Shown: positions 1-7,326 of the stretch, piece after piece | How the letters are laid out: each line of letters starts with the position of its first letter | Position numbering within the stretch: position 1 is the stretch's first letter | NCBI RefSeq assembly: GCF_021343995.1 | Contig: NZ_JAJTTE010000061.1 | Location: forward strand, 1-41,734 | Direction of reading: 5' to 3' | DNA: 41,734 bases | Source: Pseudonocardia terrae | GTDB taxonomy: Bacteria > Actinomycetota > Actinomycetes > Mycobacteriales > Pseudonocardiaceae | The notes under the pieces: model-generated | Database searches by the model: none | What the model was told of the DNA's origin: nothing | The model's input: only the letters and a program-made list of their open reading frames with translations | Program-made: the position numbers and the translations under genes

Positions 1-60
1 GCTGAGCAGGGGGCCGCTGAGCAGGGGGCCGCTGAGCAGGGGGCCGCTGAGCTGGAGGCC
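1..60 (+). repeat. 15-bp tandem repeat inside the first gene
   Basis: Three exact copies of GCTGAGCAGGGGGCC start at 1, 16 and 31, and a fourth copy with two changes occupies 46-60. In frame they encode AEQGA repeats. The array continues off the left edge, so the copy number is unknown. Confidence 0.9.
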
Positions 61-1428
61 GCCGGGCAGGGTAAGGCCGGGCAGGGGAGCGGGCGGGAAG
101 CGGTCGCGGCCGACGCCGTCGCCCCGGCCGACGAGCGCCCCACCACCGCCCAGATCGCGGCGCTCGGTGCGGTCGGCCTCAGCGCCGCCGCCATCGGTCA
201 TTCGCGGGGCGTCGACGACGAGGCAGCCGCCGGCACAACCGAGCCCGGGGCCTCCGGACCCCGTTCGGGGAGTGCCACGGATGAGGGTGGGCTCGACGGA
301 GCAGCCCCCTCGGAGCGAGGCAACCGCGCTGCCGACGTGGCCGCCTCGGAGCACCCTGCCGCCGGGGCCGCCGGGGCCGCCGGACCGGCGGACACCGCAG
401 CCCCGTCCCGTTCCACCGGCGCGTCCGCCGACCAGGCCGGCGGTTCCGTCCAGGAGGCCGCCGGGGCAGCTGACCTCGGGCCGGCCACGCCCGCTGCGAC
501 GGCCGACCAGACGGTTGACTCCGCCGGAGCAGCCGACCTCGGTTCGGGCGTGAGCGCTGCGGCCACCGATCACACCGCTGACTTCGCCGGAGCAGCCGGT
601 CTCGGGCCGACCGCCAGCGTTGCGTCCGCCGACCAGGCCGCTGACTCCCCCACAGCGGCCGACCTCAGGCCGACCGCAGCCGCCGATCAGACCGCCGGCT
701 CCGCCGGGACAGCCGGCTTCGGCCCGACCGCCGGCGGTGCGGCTGACGGTCAGACGGCTGCATCCCCAGAAGCCGCCGACCTCGGACCGACCGTCGCCGC
801 TGCGGCCGCAGGCTCGGTCGGCGGGGCGGCCGTGGCACCCGATGCCGGACGCACCGCCGAGGCTCGACCTACCGACACCACGCCCGAGAGCGGGCTCGCT
901 GCCGAGGACGGACGCCCGACCGAGCGGGGACCTGATGCCCGCACCCCGGCCGAACAGGGTGACACCCTCGACCCGGACGCCGGGTCCGAGCGCCCGGGCC
1001 CCGGGCCGCAGTTCGACCGGCAGGACGAGTCGGCCGGTGTGCTGGAGCCGCTCAGCGCCGAGCAGCCGGGGCCGGAGGAGGCGGGGTCCAGCCGCTCCGT
1101 CGCCGCGGCCGTCCAGCACGCCCTGGCGGCACGGGCCCGCGCCGCGCAGCCGAACGGCGTGGTCGACCCCCGCCGCGGCGACGCCCGCGACCGGCTCCTC
1201 GCCGTGCTCCTCGACGACCCGGTGCGCGCGGTCGGCGCGACGGTCGAGCTGCAGAACCAGCAGGAGGAGTTGAGCCGACTCGCGGAAGAAATGCGGAATC
1301 GGCGCGACGAGCTCGGATCCGTCGTCCGCCGGCTGGCCGCCGCCGGCCTCGGCCCGGACCAGGTCGCGAAGCTCGCGGGCCTCGACCGCGCCGAGGTCGA
1401 CCGCATGCTGAACACCCGCCGCCCCTGA
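1..1428 (+). CDS. Long low-complexity protein with C-terminal coiled coil and HTH-like end (5' end outside window)
   Basis: The frame is open from base 1 to the TGA at 1426-1428, so the gene starts upstream of the window and only the last 475 residues are seen. Most of it is Ala/Gly/Thr/Asp-rich and looks disordered, with recurring A-G-A-A-D-L-G-P-T-type blocks. The first residues are AEQGA repeats. The last 110 residues differ: an Arg-rich helical stretch, a heptad-like coiled coil around LQNQQEELSRLAEEMRNR, then a short segment (GLGPDQVAKLAGLDRAEVDR) that reads like a small helix-turn-helix. A DNA-binding or scaffolding role is inference; I do not recognise the family. A GTG at 337 is an internal possible start, but nothing favours it over the open upstream frame. 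Confidence 0.7.
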   Translation, partial: AEQGAAEQGAAEQGAAELEAAGQGKAGQGSGREAVAADAVAPADERPTTAQIAALGAVGLSAAAIGHSRGVDDEAAAGTTEPGASGPRSGSATDEGGLDGAAPSERGNRAADVAASEHPAAGAAGAAGPADTAAPSRSTGASADQAGGSVQEAAGAADLGPATPAATADQTVDSAGAADLGSGVSAAATDHTADFAGAAGLGPTASVASADQAADSPTAADLRPTAAADQTAGSAGTAGFGPTAGGAADGQTAASPEAADLGPTVAAAAAGSVGGAAVAPDAGRTAEARPTDTTPESGLAAEDGRPTERGPDARTPAEQGDTLDPDAGSERPGPGPQFDRQDESAGVLEPLSAEQPGPEEAGSSRSVAAAVQHALAARARAAQPNGVVDPRRGDARDRLLAVLLDDPVRAVGATVELQNQQEELSRLAEEMRNRRDELGSVVRRLAAAGLGPDQVAKLAGLDRAEVDRMLNTRRP

Positions 1429-1449
1429 CCCACCGCTCGGCACGTGAGC

Positions 1450-2142
1450 TCCACGATCACTCCGAGCGGCACAGGAGCGCAGCTCCGACCGCGTTGAGGT
1501 GGCCGCCGGAACGATCACCGTCCACATGATCGTCGCGAGCGTCACAGGAGCGCGTAACGGGCAGCATCGTGGTGGCCCTCGGAACGATCACGGACTCGCG
1601 CAGTGTCGCTGCGAGTTCGACAAGAGTGCTCCACGGACCGCGCTGACGTGGCCGCCGGAACGATCACTGCGACCATGATCGTCGCGAGGGCGACAGGAAC
1701 GCTCGGCGGGCAGCATCACGGTGTCCGTCGAAACGATCACCCGCCGGCCGGTCGCCGCGAGCGCCACCGGAGTGCGCTGCGGACGGCGTTGAGGTGACCG
1801 TCGGATTGATCAGGAGCGACGATGCAGGATCATTGCGAGTGGCACAGGGCACAGCTCGGACCGCTCTCACGTCACCGTCGAAACGAGCATGTGCTCGCAG
1901 CATGATCGATGCCAGCGCGACGGGAGCGCTCCTCGACCAGCGTCACGGTGACCGCCAGAATGATCACCGCACCCGTGATCGTCGCGAGCGTGACAGAAAT
2001 GCTTGACGGGCAGCATCGAGGTGACCCTGGGAACGATGACGGGCTCGAGCATGCTCGCCGAACGATCACTCGCCCGAGCAGCGCTCCGAGGGTGACCGGA
2101 GCGCTCCTCCACCAGCGCCCCCGTGACCGCCGGAACGATCAC
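1450..2142. repeat. Array of about ten degenerate 73-77 bp intergenic repeats
   Basis: The core GGAACGATCAC or a close variant recurs at 1508, 1581, 1657, 1730, 1803, 1880, 1957, 2030, 2059 and 2132, with a partial copy near 1451. Spacing is 73-77 bp apart from one 29-bp step. Each full unit also carries a (C)ATGATCGTCGCGAGCG block, an ACAGGAGCGC block and a GGGCAGCATCG block ending in GGTGACC. CGATCAC and GTGATCG can pair within many units. Unit length is not a multiple of three, so the array is not coding although short ORFs run through it. This array fills almost the whole 736-bp gap between the first gene and the nitrobindin gene. Confidence 0.85.
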
Positions 2143-2164
2143 CGCACGCGGATCAGCAAGGGCC

Positions 2165-2794
2165 TCAGCCCGCCACCCGGTGCAGCAGCGCGGACATGTG
2201 CGGCTGCATCGGCTGCCCCTCCATCGCCCGCTCGTCGACGTAGGCGAGGTCGCCCTGGTTGACCAGGCCGTAGAGCCGCTTGGCCGCGACGACGTCCTTG
2301 GCCGACGGCGTGCGCACCACGGCGTCGGTCTCGATCTGCCAGGAGCGCAGGTCGCCCTTCTCGCCGTACCACGCCTCGATGATCCCGGTGGCGTGGGCGA
2401 TGAGGACCTCGAGCGAGCCGTCGGGCTGCGGGCGCCAGAACCCGGTCTCGCGCGCGGCGGGCCGGATCACCTTCCCGTCCTCGTCGAGCAGCCAGGCCCG
2501 GGCCTCGTACGAGACGAACGGGCGGCCGTCGTGCGCGAACACGAGCTGCTGGCCGAAGTGGAAGGGCCCGTCGATCGTCGGGTAGACGACCTCGCCGGTC
2601 CCGCGCCACACGCCGATCAGCGGGAGCAGGCCGACGCACTGCTCGTGCAGGTCCGGGCCCTGCCGGAGGTTCGCGGTGTCGTCGGGAACCGGCAGGTCGT
2701 CCCACTGCGGCCGGTTGCGCTGCGGGGAGTCCGGCGCGGCGTTGACGGGGCCGGTGATCGTGGTGGGGACGTCGTTGCCGTCGGGCTGGGTCAT
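2165..2794 (-). CDS. Nitrobindin-family heme-binding beta-barrel protein (peroxynitrite isomerase-like)
   Basis: A 209-residue protein of the FABP-like/DUF1794 nitrobindin family, the family of M. tuberculosis Rv0813c and Rv2717c. Family members bind ferric heme in a ten-stranded barrel and can isomerise peroxynitrite to nitrate. Visible signatures are the first-strand motif GVWRGTGEVVYPTI, the SYEARAWLLDEDG strand pair and the C-terminal QPHMSALLHR, where the family's heme-ligating His lies. The longer upstream frame is rejected: the ATG at 2794 overlaps the stop of the small upstream gene (ATGA), and the residues before it look noncoding. It is a cytosolic protein, translationally coupled to the 52-residue membrane protein. 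Confidence 0.88.
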   Translation of the reverse strand: MTQPDGNDVPTTITGPVNAAPDSPQRNRPQWDDLPVPDDTANLRQGPDLHEQCVGLLPLIGVWRGTGEVVYPTIDGPFHFGQQLVFAHDGRPFVSYEARAWLLDEDGKVIRPAARETGFWRPQPDGSLEVLIAHATGIIEAWYGEKGDLRSWQIETDAVVRTPSAKDVVAAKRLYGLVNQGDLAYVDERAMEGQPMQPHMSALLHRVAG

Positions 2795-2949
2795 GCGGAG
2801 GGCTCCTCCGGGACTTCCTCGGTCGGCCGGGCCGCGAGCGCGGCGGCGGCGTCGGGCGCCGTCGTGAAGAGCCGCCGCAGCAGGAAGCCGGTGAAGGCGA
2901 CCGTGCCGGCGCTCGCCGCGATCAGCAGCACGGTGAAGAACCAGTGCAC
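2791..2949 (-). CDS. Small single-pass membrane protein upstream of nitrobindin
   Basis: A 52-residue frame with a GTG start at 2949 and a TGA that overlaps the ATG of the nitrobindin gene by four bases. The sequence begins VHWFFTVLLIAASAGTVAF, one clear transmembrane helix, followed by LLRRLF and an acidic tail ending EEVPEEPSA. The 4-bp overlap, correct membrane topology (basic residues directly after the helix) and codon use support a real gene. Its function is unknown. Co-translation suggests it may anchor or partner the heme protein, but that is inference. Confidence 0.65.
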   Translation of the reverse strand: MHWFFTVLLIAASAGTVAFTGFLLRRLFTTAPDAAAALAARPTEEVPEEPSA

Positions 2950-3044
2950 GGCGGGCGAGCATAGTCCCGCCGACCCCCCGTTCGCCCGACCCGGGTGAGG
3001 GCGGCGCGCCTCCGTCCGGACCAGGCTGCCGGGCGGGAGGCGGA

Positions 3045-3494
3045 ATGGGTGCGCTCGCGGCCGGGCCGGAGACGACGGTCGTCCGGCTGATGGACGGTAC
3101 GGCGGTGGCCTTCGAGGTGCTCGGCGCGGCCGTACTGGTCGTCGGTCTGGTCTGGTCGGCCGTGCTGTCGGCCCGGGTCTGGCGGGCGACCGGGCGCGGC
3201 CGTGACGGCTACCTGACCCTGCGCGAGACCTTCGGCGGCACGCTCCTGCTGGCGATCGAGGTCCTGGTCGCCGCGGACCTGCTCCGCACGATCGCGGTCG
3301 AGCCGACCCTGCAGAACGTCGCGATCCTCGGCCTGATCGTCGTGATCCGGACCTTCCTCAGCTTCTCCCTGGAGATCGAGATCGACGGCGTCCCGCCCTG
3401 GCGCCGGGCGTTGACGAGCGGCCCGGAACGGATGGTCGCCGCGGCCGTGCGGGGGCGCGACCGGACCGCCACGTCGGCCGGTGGGAGCGGCTGA
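3045..3494 (+). CDS. DUF1622 family membrane protein
   Basis: A 149-residue protein matching the DUF1622 pattern. It has a first TM helix at about residues 22-43, a second and third in LLLAIEVLVAADLLRTI and VAILGLIVVIRTFLSF, and the family signature RTFLSFSLEIEIDG at the end of the third helix. The ATG at 3045 follows a GGAGG at 3036-3040. It is divergent from the nitrobindin pair and lies 77 bp upstream of the ClC gene, so the two may be co-transcribed. The biochemical role of DUF1622 proteins is not established. Confidence 0.85.
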   Translation: MGALAAGPETTVVRLMDGTAVAFEVLGAAVLVVGLVWSAVLSARVWRATGRGRDGYLTLRETFGGTLLLAIEVLVAADLLRTIAVEPTLQNVAILGLIVVIRTFLSFSLEIEIDGVPPWRRALTSGPERMVAAAVRGRDRTATSAGGSG

Positions 3495-3571
3495 GTCACC
3501 CGCTCCGGGCGGTGCCGCCCGCGCGCCCGGCCGCGAAGGTGGGCGACCGGCGCGACGACGGGAGAGTGGTG

Positions 3572-4909
3572 ATGGCCCAGGCGGACGAGGCCGCGAGGAC
3601 GGGGACCGGCACGGGCACGACGGCACCGCTGTCCCCCGAGGCCGTCCTCCGCTCGTCCGGATACACCCGGCTCCTGCTCCTCGGCGCGATCGTCGGGGCG
3701 CCGATCTCGGCGGCCGCGTACTTCTTCCTCCAGCTCGTCATGGGGCTGCAGCACTGGACCTACACCGACCTGCCACGGACCCTGGGGCTCGGCGCTGCGC
3801 CCGTGTGGTGGCCGTTCCCGGTGCTCGCCGTGGCGGGCCTGGCGGTCGGGACCGTCATCCGCTACCTGCCCGGCCACGGTGGGCACTCGCCCGCCGACGG
3901 CTTCCAGACCGGCCGTACGCCCCTCCCACGGGACCTTCCCGGGATCTTGCTGGCCGCGCTCGTCGGGCTGGGGCTCGGGGTCGTCCTGGGGCCCGAGGCG
4001 CCCCTGATCGCGCTGGGCGGTGGGCTCGGTGTCCTCGCCCTGCAGCTGGCCCGGAGGGGCGCCGACGCCCGCGCGGCCGCCGTGCTCGCCGCGACCGGCA
4101 GCTTCGCGGCGATCAGCACACTGTTGGGGTCGCCGATCCTGGGGGCCTTCCTGCTGATGGAGGCGTCGCTGGCCGCGGGCGCGGCGCTCGGCGTGATCCT
4201 GCTGCCCGGCCTGCTCGCGGCCGGGATCGGCTCGCTGATCTTCCTCGGGCTGGACTCGCTGACCGGGCTCGGAACGGCGTCGCTGAGCCTGCCCGGCCTC
4301 CCGCCGTTCGGCCGCACCGACATCGTCCAGTTCGGGTGGGCGGTGCTGGCCGGCCTGCTCGCGGCGCTGGTCGGCACCGGTATCCACCGGCTGACCGCCG
4401 TCGTGCGGCGGCAGGTCGAGCCCCGGATCGTCGCGGCGGGGCCGGTGATCGGGGTGGTCGTGGCCGGCCTGGCCGTGCTGGCGGCGGTCCTGAGCGGGCA
4501 CGACGTGTCGTTCGTGCTGTTCTCGGGACAGGATGGCCTGGGTCAGCTGTTGGCCGGCCAGGCCGGGTGGGCGCCCATGGCGTTGGCGGTCGTGCTCGTC
4601 GCGAAGGCGCTGACGTACGCGCTGTGTCTCGCGAGCTTCCGCGGCGGCCCGATCTTCCCCGCGCTCTTCATCGGTGGCGCGGGCGGCCTGCTGCTGTCGC
4701 ACCTGCCCGGGCTGCCGCTCGTGGCCGGGGTGGCGATGGGCATCGGCGCGATGGCCGTGGTGATGCTGCGCCTGCCCCTCACCTCGGTGCTGCTGGCGAC
4801 GCTGCTGCTCGGCTCCGACGGGCTGGCCGTGATGCCGCTTGTCATCGTCGCGGTCGTCGTCGCGCACGTGACCGCCGCGCGCCTGGCCCCGGCACCACCG
4901 ACGGTCTGA
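3572..4909 (+). CDS. ClC-family chloride channel / Cl-/H+ antiporter
   Basis: A 445-residue polytopic membrane protein of the voltage-gated chloride channel family. Signature segments are present: GPEAPLIALGGGLG, equivalent to the G-x-E-x-P filter with the gating Glu kept; GSPILGAFLLMEA; and GGPIFPALFIGGAGG, equivalent to the GxFxP loop. About ten or more hydrophobic helices fill the length, which is normal for prokaryotic ClC proteins. The ATG at 3572 is chosen because GGAGAG lies five bases upstream; an in-frame GTG at 3512 would add a non-membrane Arg/Pro-rich leader. Whether it is a channel or an exchanger cannot be told from sequence alone. Confidence 0.88.
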   Translation: MAQADEAARTGTGTGTTAPLSPEAVLRSSGYTRLLLLGAIVGAPISAAAYFFLQLVMGLQHWTYTDLPRTLGLGAAPVWWPFPVLAVAGLAVGTVIRYLPGHGGHSPADGFQTGRTPLPRDLPGILLAALVGLGLGVVLGPEAPLIALGGGLGVLALQLARRGADARAAAVLAATGSFAAISTLLGSPILGAFLLMEASLAAGAALGVILLPGLLAAGIGSLIFLGLDSLTGLGTASLSLPGLPPFGRTDIVQFGWAVLAGLLAALVGTGIHRLTAVVRRQVEPRIVAAGPVIGVVVAGLAVLAAVLSGHDVSFVLFSGQDGLGQLLAGQAGWAPMALAVVLVAKALTYALCLASFRGGPIFPALFIGGAGGLLLSHLPGLPLVAGVAMGIGAMAVVMLRLPLTSVLLATLLLGSDGLAVMPLVIVAVVVAHVTAARLAPAPPTV

Positions 4910-4910
4910 T

Positions 4911-4969
4911 CCCGACTCGCGGAAGCTCAGGCCCCGACTCGCGGAAGCTCAGACCCCGACTCGCGGAAA
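4911..4969. repeat. Three tandem 22-bp repeats
   Basis: CGACTCGCGGAAGCTCAG recurs with a 22-bp period (unit starts at 4911 and 4933). A third unit starts at 4955 and diverges after the first 15 bases. The array begins one base after the ClC stop codon and ends just before the terminator hairpin. Confidence 0.85.
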
Positions 4970-4972
4970 CGA

Positions 4973-5009
4973 CACCGCCCCGGTCGCCACGAGGGCGACC
5001 GGGGCGGTG
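4973..5009. terminator. Bidirectional terminator hairpin between convergent genes
   Basis: A perfect 16-bp GC-rich stem (4973-4988 with 4994-5009) closes a five-base loop. It lies between the convergent ClC and SseC-like genes. There is no clear U-tract, as is usual in actinomycetes. Confidence 0.8.
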
Positions 5010-5023
5010 GTCGTACGGATCCG

Positions 5024-5323
5024 TCAGGCGACTGCGATCTCCGTCCGGTGCAGGCCCGGCGCCTCCGGCGCGAGCGTGGCCTCGCCGTTGCCGCTGCGGG
5101 ACAGCGCCCGCACGGTCCAGGTGCCCGGCGCGGCGAAGAACCGGAAGTCGCCGGAGGCCGACGACACGACCTCGGCCGTGAACTCGCCGGTGCCGTCGAG
5201 CAGCCGCACGAACGCGCCGCCGACCGGCTTGCCGGCGGACACGACGCGCCCGGCCAGCACGGTCTCCTTGGTCAGGTCGGTCCCGGCGGGCAGCTGCGCC
5301 GCCTGGTCAGGTGCTCCACACAT
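5024..5323 (-). CDS. DUF1416 protein, SseC-like
   Basis: A 99-residue protein starting MCGAPDQ and folding, by pattern, as a small beta-sandwich (VLAGRVVSAGKPVGGAFVRL, FTAEVVSSASGDFRFFAAPG). This is the DUF1416/SseC type found next to cysA2 in mycobacteria (Rv0814c). Its ATG lies three bases after the sulfurtransferase stop, so the two form one operon. The family is linked to sulfur metabolism by neighbourhood only; its precise role is unknown. Confidence 0.85.
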   Translation of the reverse strand: MCGAPDQAAQLPAGTDLTKETVLAGRVVSAGKPVGGAFVRLLDGTGEFTAEVVSSASGDFRFFAAPGTWTVRALSRSGNGEATLAPEAPGLHRTEIAVA

Positions 5324-5326
5324 ACG

Positions 5327-6163
5327 TCACTTGCTCCCCAGCTCGATCGGCACGCCGATGAGCGAGCCGTACTCGGTCCAGCTGCCGTCGTAGTTCTTCA
5401 CGTCGGTGTGCCCCAGCAGCTCGCGCAGCACGAACCACGTGTGGCTGGAGCGCTCGCCGATGCGGCAGTAGGCGATGGTCGACTTGCCGGCGTCGAAGCC
5501 CGCCTCGCCGTACAGGGCGGTGAGCTCGTCGTCGGACTTGAAGGTGCCGTCCTCGTTGGCCGCCTTCGACCACGGGATGTTGATGGCCGACGGGATGTGA
5601 CCCGGCCGCTGCGACTGCTCCTGCGGCAGGTGCGCCGGAGCGAGGATCTTGCCGGAGAACTCGTCCGGCGAGCGGACGTCGACCAGGTTCTTGGTCCCGA
5701 TCGCCGCGACGACCTCGTCGCGCAGGGCGCGGATCGAGGCGTCGGCCGGCTTGGCGGTGTAGCTGGTGCCGGCGCGCTCCGGCACCTCCGTGGTCAGCGT
5801 GCGGCCGTCGAGCTCCCACTTCTTGCGGCCGCCGTCGAGCAGCACGACCTTCTCGTGGCCGTAGAGCTTGAACTCCCAGTACGCGTAGGCGGCGAACCAG
5901 TTGTTGTTGCCGCCGTACAGGACGACCAGGTCGTCGTCGGCGACGCCCTTGCTCGACAGCAGCTCGGCGAACTGCTCCTGCGACACGATGTCGCGGCGGA
6001 CCGGGTCCTGCAGCTCGGTCGTCCAGTTGATCTTGACGGCACCCGGGAGGTGGCCGCCGTCGTAGGCGGTGGTGTCCTCGTCGACCTCGAGGAACACGAC
6101 GCCCTCGGTGCCCAGGTTCTTCTCCGCCCAGTCGGCGGTGACCAGGACGTCCTCGCGGCTCAT
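5327..6163 (-). CDS. cysA2: Thiosulfate sulfurtransferase (two-domain rhodanese), CysA2/SseA type
   Basis: A 278-residue protein with two rhodanese domains, the normal length for this group. The N-terminal inactive domain covers about residues 1-140. The C-terminal active domain holds the catalytic loop CRIGERSS with the nucleophilic Cys at 233. Rhodaneses transfer sulfane sulfur from thiosulfate to thiophilic acceptors in the cytosol. The ATG at 6163 has an AGGAG about ten bases upstream. Downstream is the sseC-like gene, and upstream are DUF4395 and thioredoxin genes on the same strand, consistent with a sulfur/thiol operon. The symbol follows the mycobacterial name. Confidence 0.9.
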   Translation of the reverse strand: MSREDVLVTADWAEKNLGTEGVVFLEVDEDTTAYDGGHLPGAVKINWTTELQDPVRRDIVSQEQFAELLSSKGVADDDLVVLYGGNNNWFAAYAYWEFKLYGHEKVVLLDGGRKKWELDGRTLTTEVPERAGTSYTAKPADASIRALRDEVVAAIGTKNLVDVRSPDEFSGKILAPAHLPQEQSQRPGHIPSAINIPWSKAANEDGTFKSDDELTALYGEAGFDAGKSTIAYCRIGERSSHTWFVLRELLGHTDVKNYDGSWTEYGSLIGVPIELGSK

Positions 6164-6212
6164 GCTGATGTCACTCCTGTGTGTCGATGTGTGTCGTGAA
6201 CGTGTGGGTGGT

Positions 6213-6674
6213 TCAGGCGCGTGCGGCGCGCGCCCGGGCGAGCAGGCCGTACATCTCGCAGCCGAGGCAGAAGCCGAAGGCGGCGTTGAGGAAGGCTGCC
6301 ACCAGCGCGAACGCCGCGGCGACGATCCCGAGCACGGTCAGCCCGGAGAAGTAGCCGATCGCGCCGACCGCGGCGAAGACGAAGCCCACGGTCTGGGAGA
6401 AGCGGACCGGTGCCGCCTCCTCGCGCTCGGCCGGCCGCCCCAGGCGAGGCGCGACCGCCAGCCGGTAGAGCACGCCGTAGGGCGCGAACCGCATGCCGGC
6501 GAACGCGCCCGCCGCGAACACCAGCGCCTGCGCGGCGGCGAGCCAGCCGCTGCCGCTGACGAGGACCAGCGCCAGGACGACGGTGGTCAGTCCCGCGGCG
6601 AAGCGGACGCCGCGAGGGTCCAGGGGCGGGTCGGCCGAACGCGCGGGCGCGCCGGACCCGTCCGGTGCGGACAT
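6213..6674 (-). CDS. DUF4395 family membrane protein
   Basis: A 153-residue protein with four predicted TM helices and the DUF4395 C-terminal signature FGFCLGCEMYGLL, including two conserved cysteines near the membrane. DUF4395 proteins commonly sit beside rhodanese and thioredoxin genes, as here: 49 bp before cysA2 and downstream of a CTPC thioredoxin. A role in sulfur or thiol transfer across the membrane is an inference from this context. The ATG at 6674 is the first in frame after Asp/Pro-rich noncoding-looking sequence. Confidence 0.83.
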   Translation of the reverse strand: MSAPDGSGAPARSADPPLDPRGVRFAAGLTTVVLALVLVSGSGWLAAAQALVFAAGAFAGMRFAPYGVLYRLAVAPRLGRPAEREEAAPVRFSQTVGFVFAAVGAIGYFSGLTVLGIVAAAFALVAAFLNAAFGFCLGCEMYGLLARARAARA

Positions 6675-6848
6675 GGGGGAACTCCTGAGGTTCTCGACGA
6701 GAGCGGTCGGTTCAGGAGCGCCGACACAGGCAGCCGGCGACGCGGCACAGATCGACTGCGCGGCGTCGGGTCAGCGGCCAGTTCACGGCAGCGAGGGTAA
6801 CCGAAACGTCCGGTCGGCGGGAGCGGCGTCCCGGAAGATGGACGCCCG

Positions 6849-7286
6849 TCACGCCGGACGTCCGCGCAGCTCGGGGGCCAGGGCCGCGTCGAGCTCGGCA
6901 CGACGGGGCACACCGGACACCCGCAGCAGCTCACGGCCGGTGCGATCGAACCCGATCGTGGTGGGCGTCCGCATCACGGACAGGGCGCGTGCGACGTCGG
7001 GGCGGTCGGCGACGTCGATCTCGACGTGCCGCACCCCCGGCTCGCCCGCGGCCAGCTCACCGAGCACGCCCGCCGTCTGCCGGCAGGGGGTGCAGACCGG
7101 CGACGAGAGCTGCAGCAGGAGCACCTGCTCCGCACCCTCGGGGGTCGATCCGGTGAGCGCCCAGCCGTCCGGGGAGCCGGCGCCGGTCGTGGTGCGCACC
7201 CGGCCGTTGCGGGCGCGCAGCACCAGCCCCACCGCGGTCGCCAGGGCCAGCGCCGCGATCAGGACCACGAGTCCCGTGCCGCTCAT
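6849..7286 (-). CDS. Membrane-anchored thioredoxin-fold protein
   Basis: A 145-residue protein starting MSGTGLVVLIAALALATAVG, one N-terminal TM helix, followed by a thioredoxin fold with active site CTPC, the strand VRHVEIDVADRP and the cis-Pro region MRTPTTIGFD. It corresponds in position to mycobacterial Rv0816c (ThiX). It is likely a membrane-tethered thiol reductant, possibly for the neighbouring sulfurtransferase or DUF4395 protein (inference). A frame extension to 7340 exists, but the Met at 7286 starts directly before the TM helix and is preferred. A 174-bp gap separates it from DUF4395, so that gene may have its own promoter. Confidence 0.82.
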   Translation of the reverse strand: MSGTGLVVLIAALALATAVGLVLRARNGRVRTTTGAGSPDGWALTGSTPEGAEQVLLLQLSSPVCTPCRQTAGVLGELAAGEPGVRHVEIDVADRPDVARALSVMRTPTTIGFDRTGRELLRVSGVPRRAELDAALAPELRGRPA

Positions 7287-7326
7287 GTCCCGGGCCAACC
7301 CGGCGGCCCGCCGCGATGTTCCCGGG

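Noticed and set aside
1450..2142. CRISPR array
   Set aside because: Period is regular, but the whole unit is degenerate; there are no exact repeats with unique spacers and no cas genes nearby.
1603..2262. Short ORFs on both strands through the repeat array
   Set aside because: Units of 73-77 bp shift frame from copy to copy, and the translations are fragments of the same repeat without start-site support.
3209..4867. 552-codon minus-strand ORF opposite the ClC gene
   Set aside because: Arg/Gln/His-rich translation typical of an antisense shadow; the plus strand encodes a clear ClC protein.
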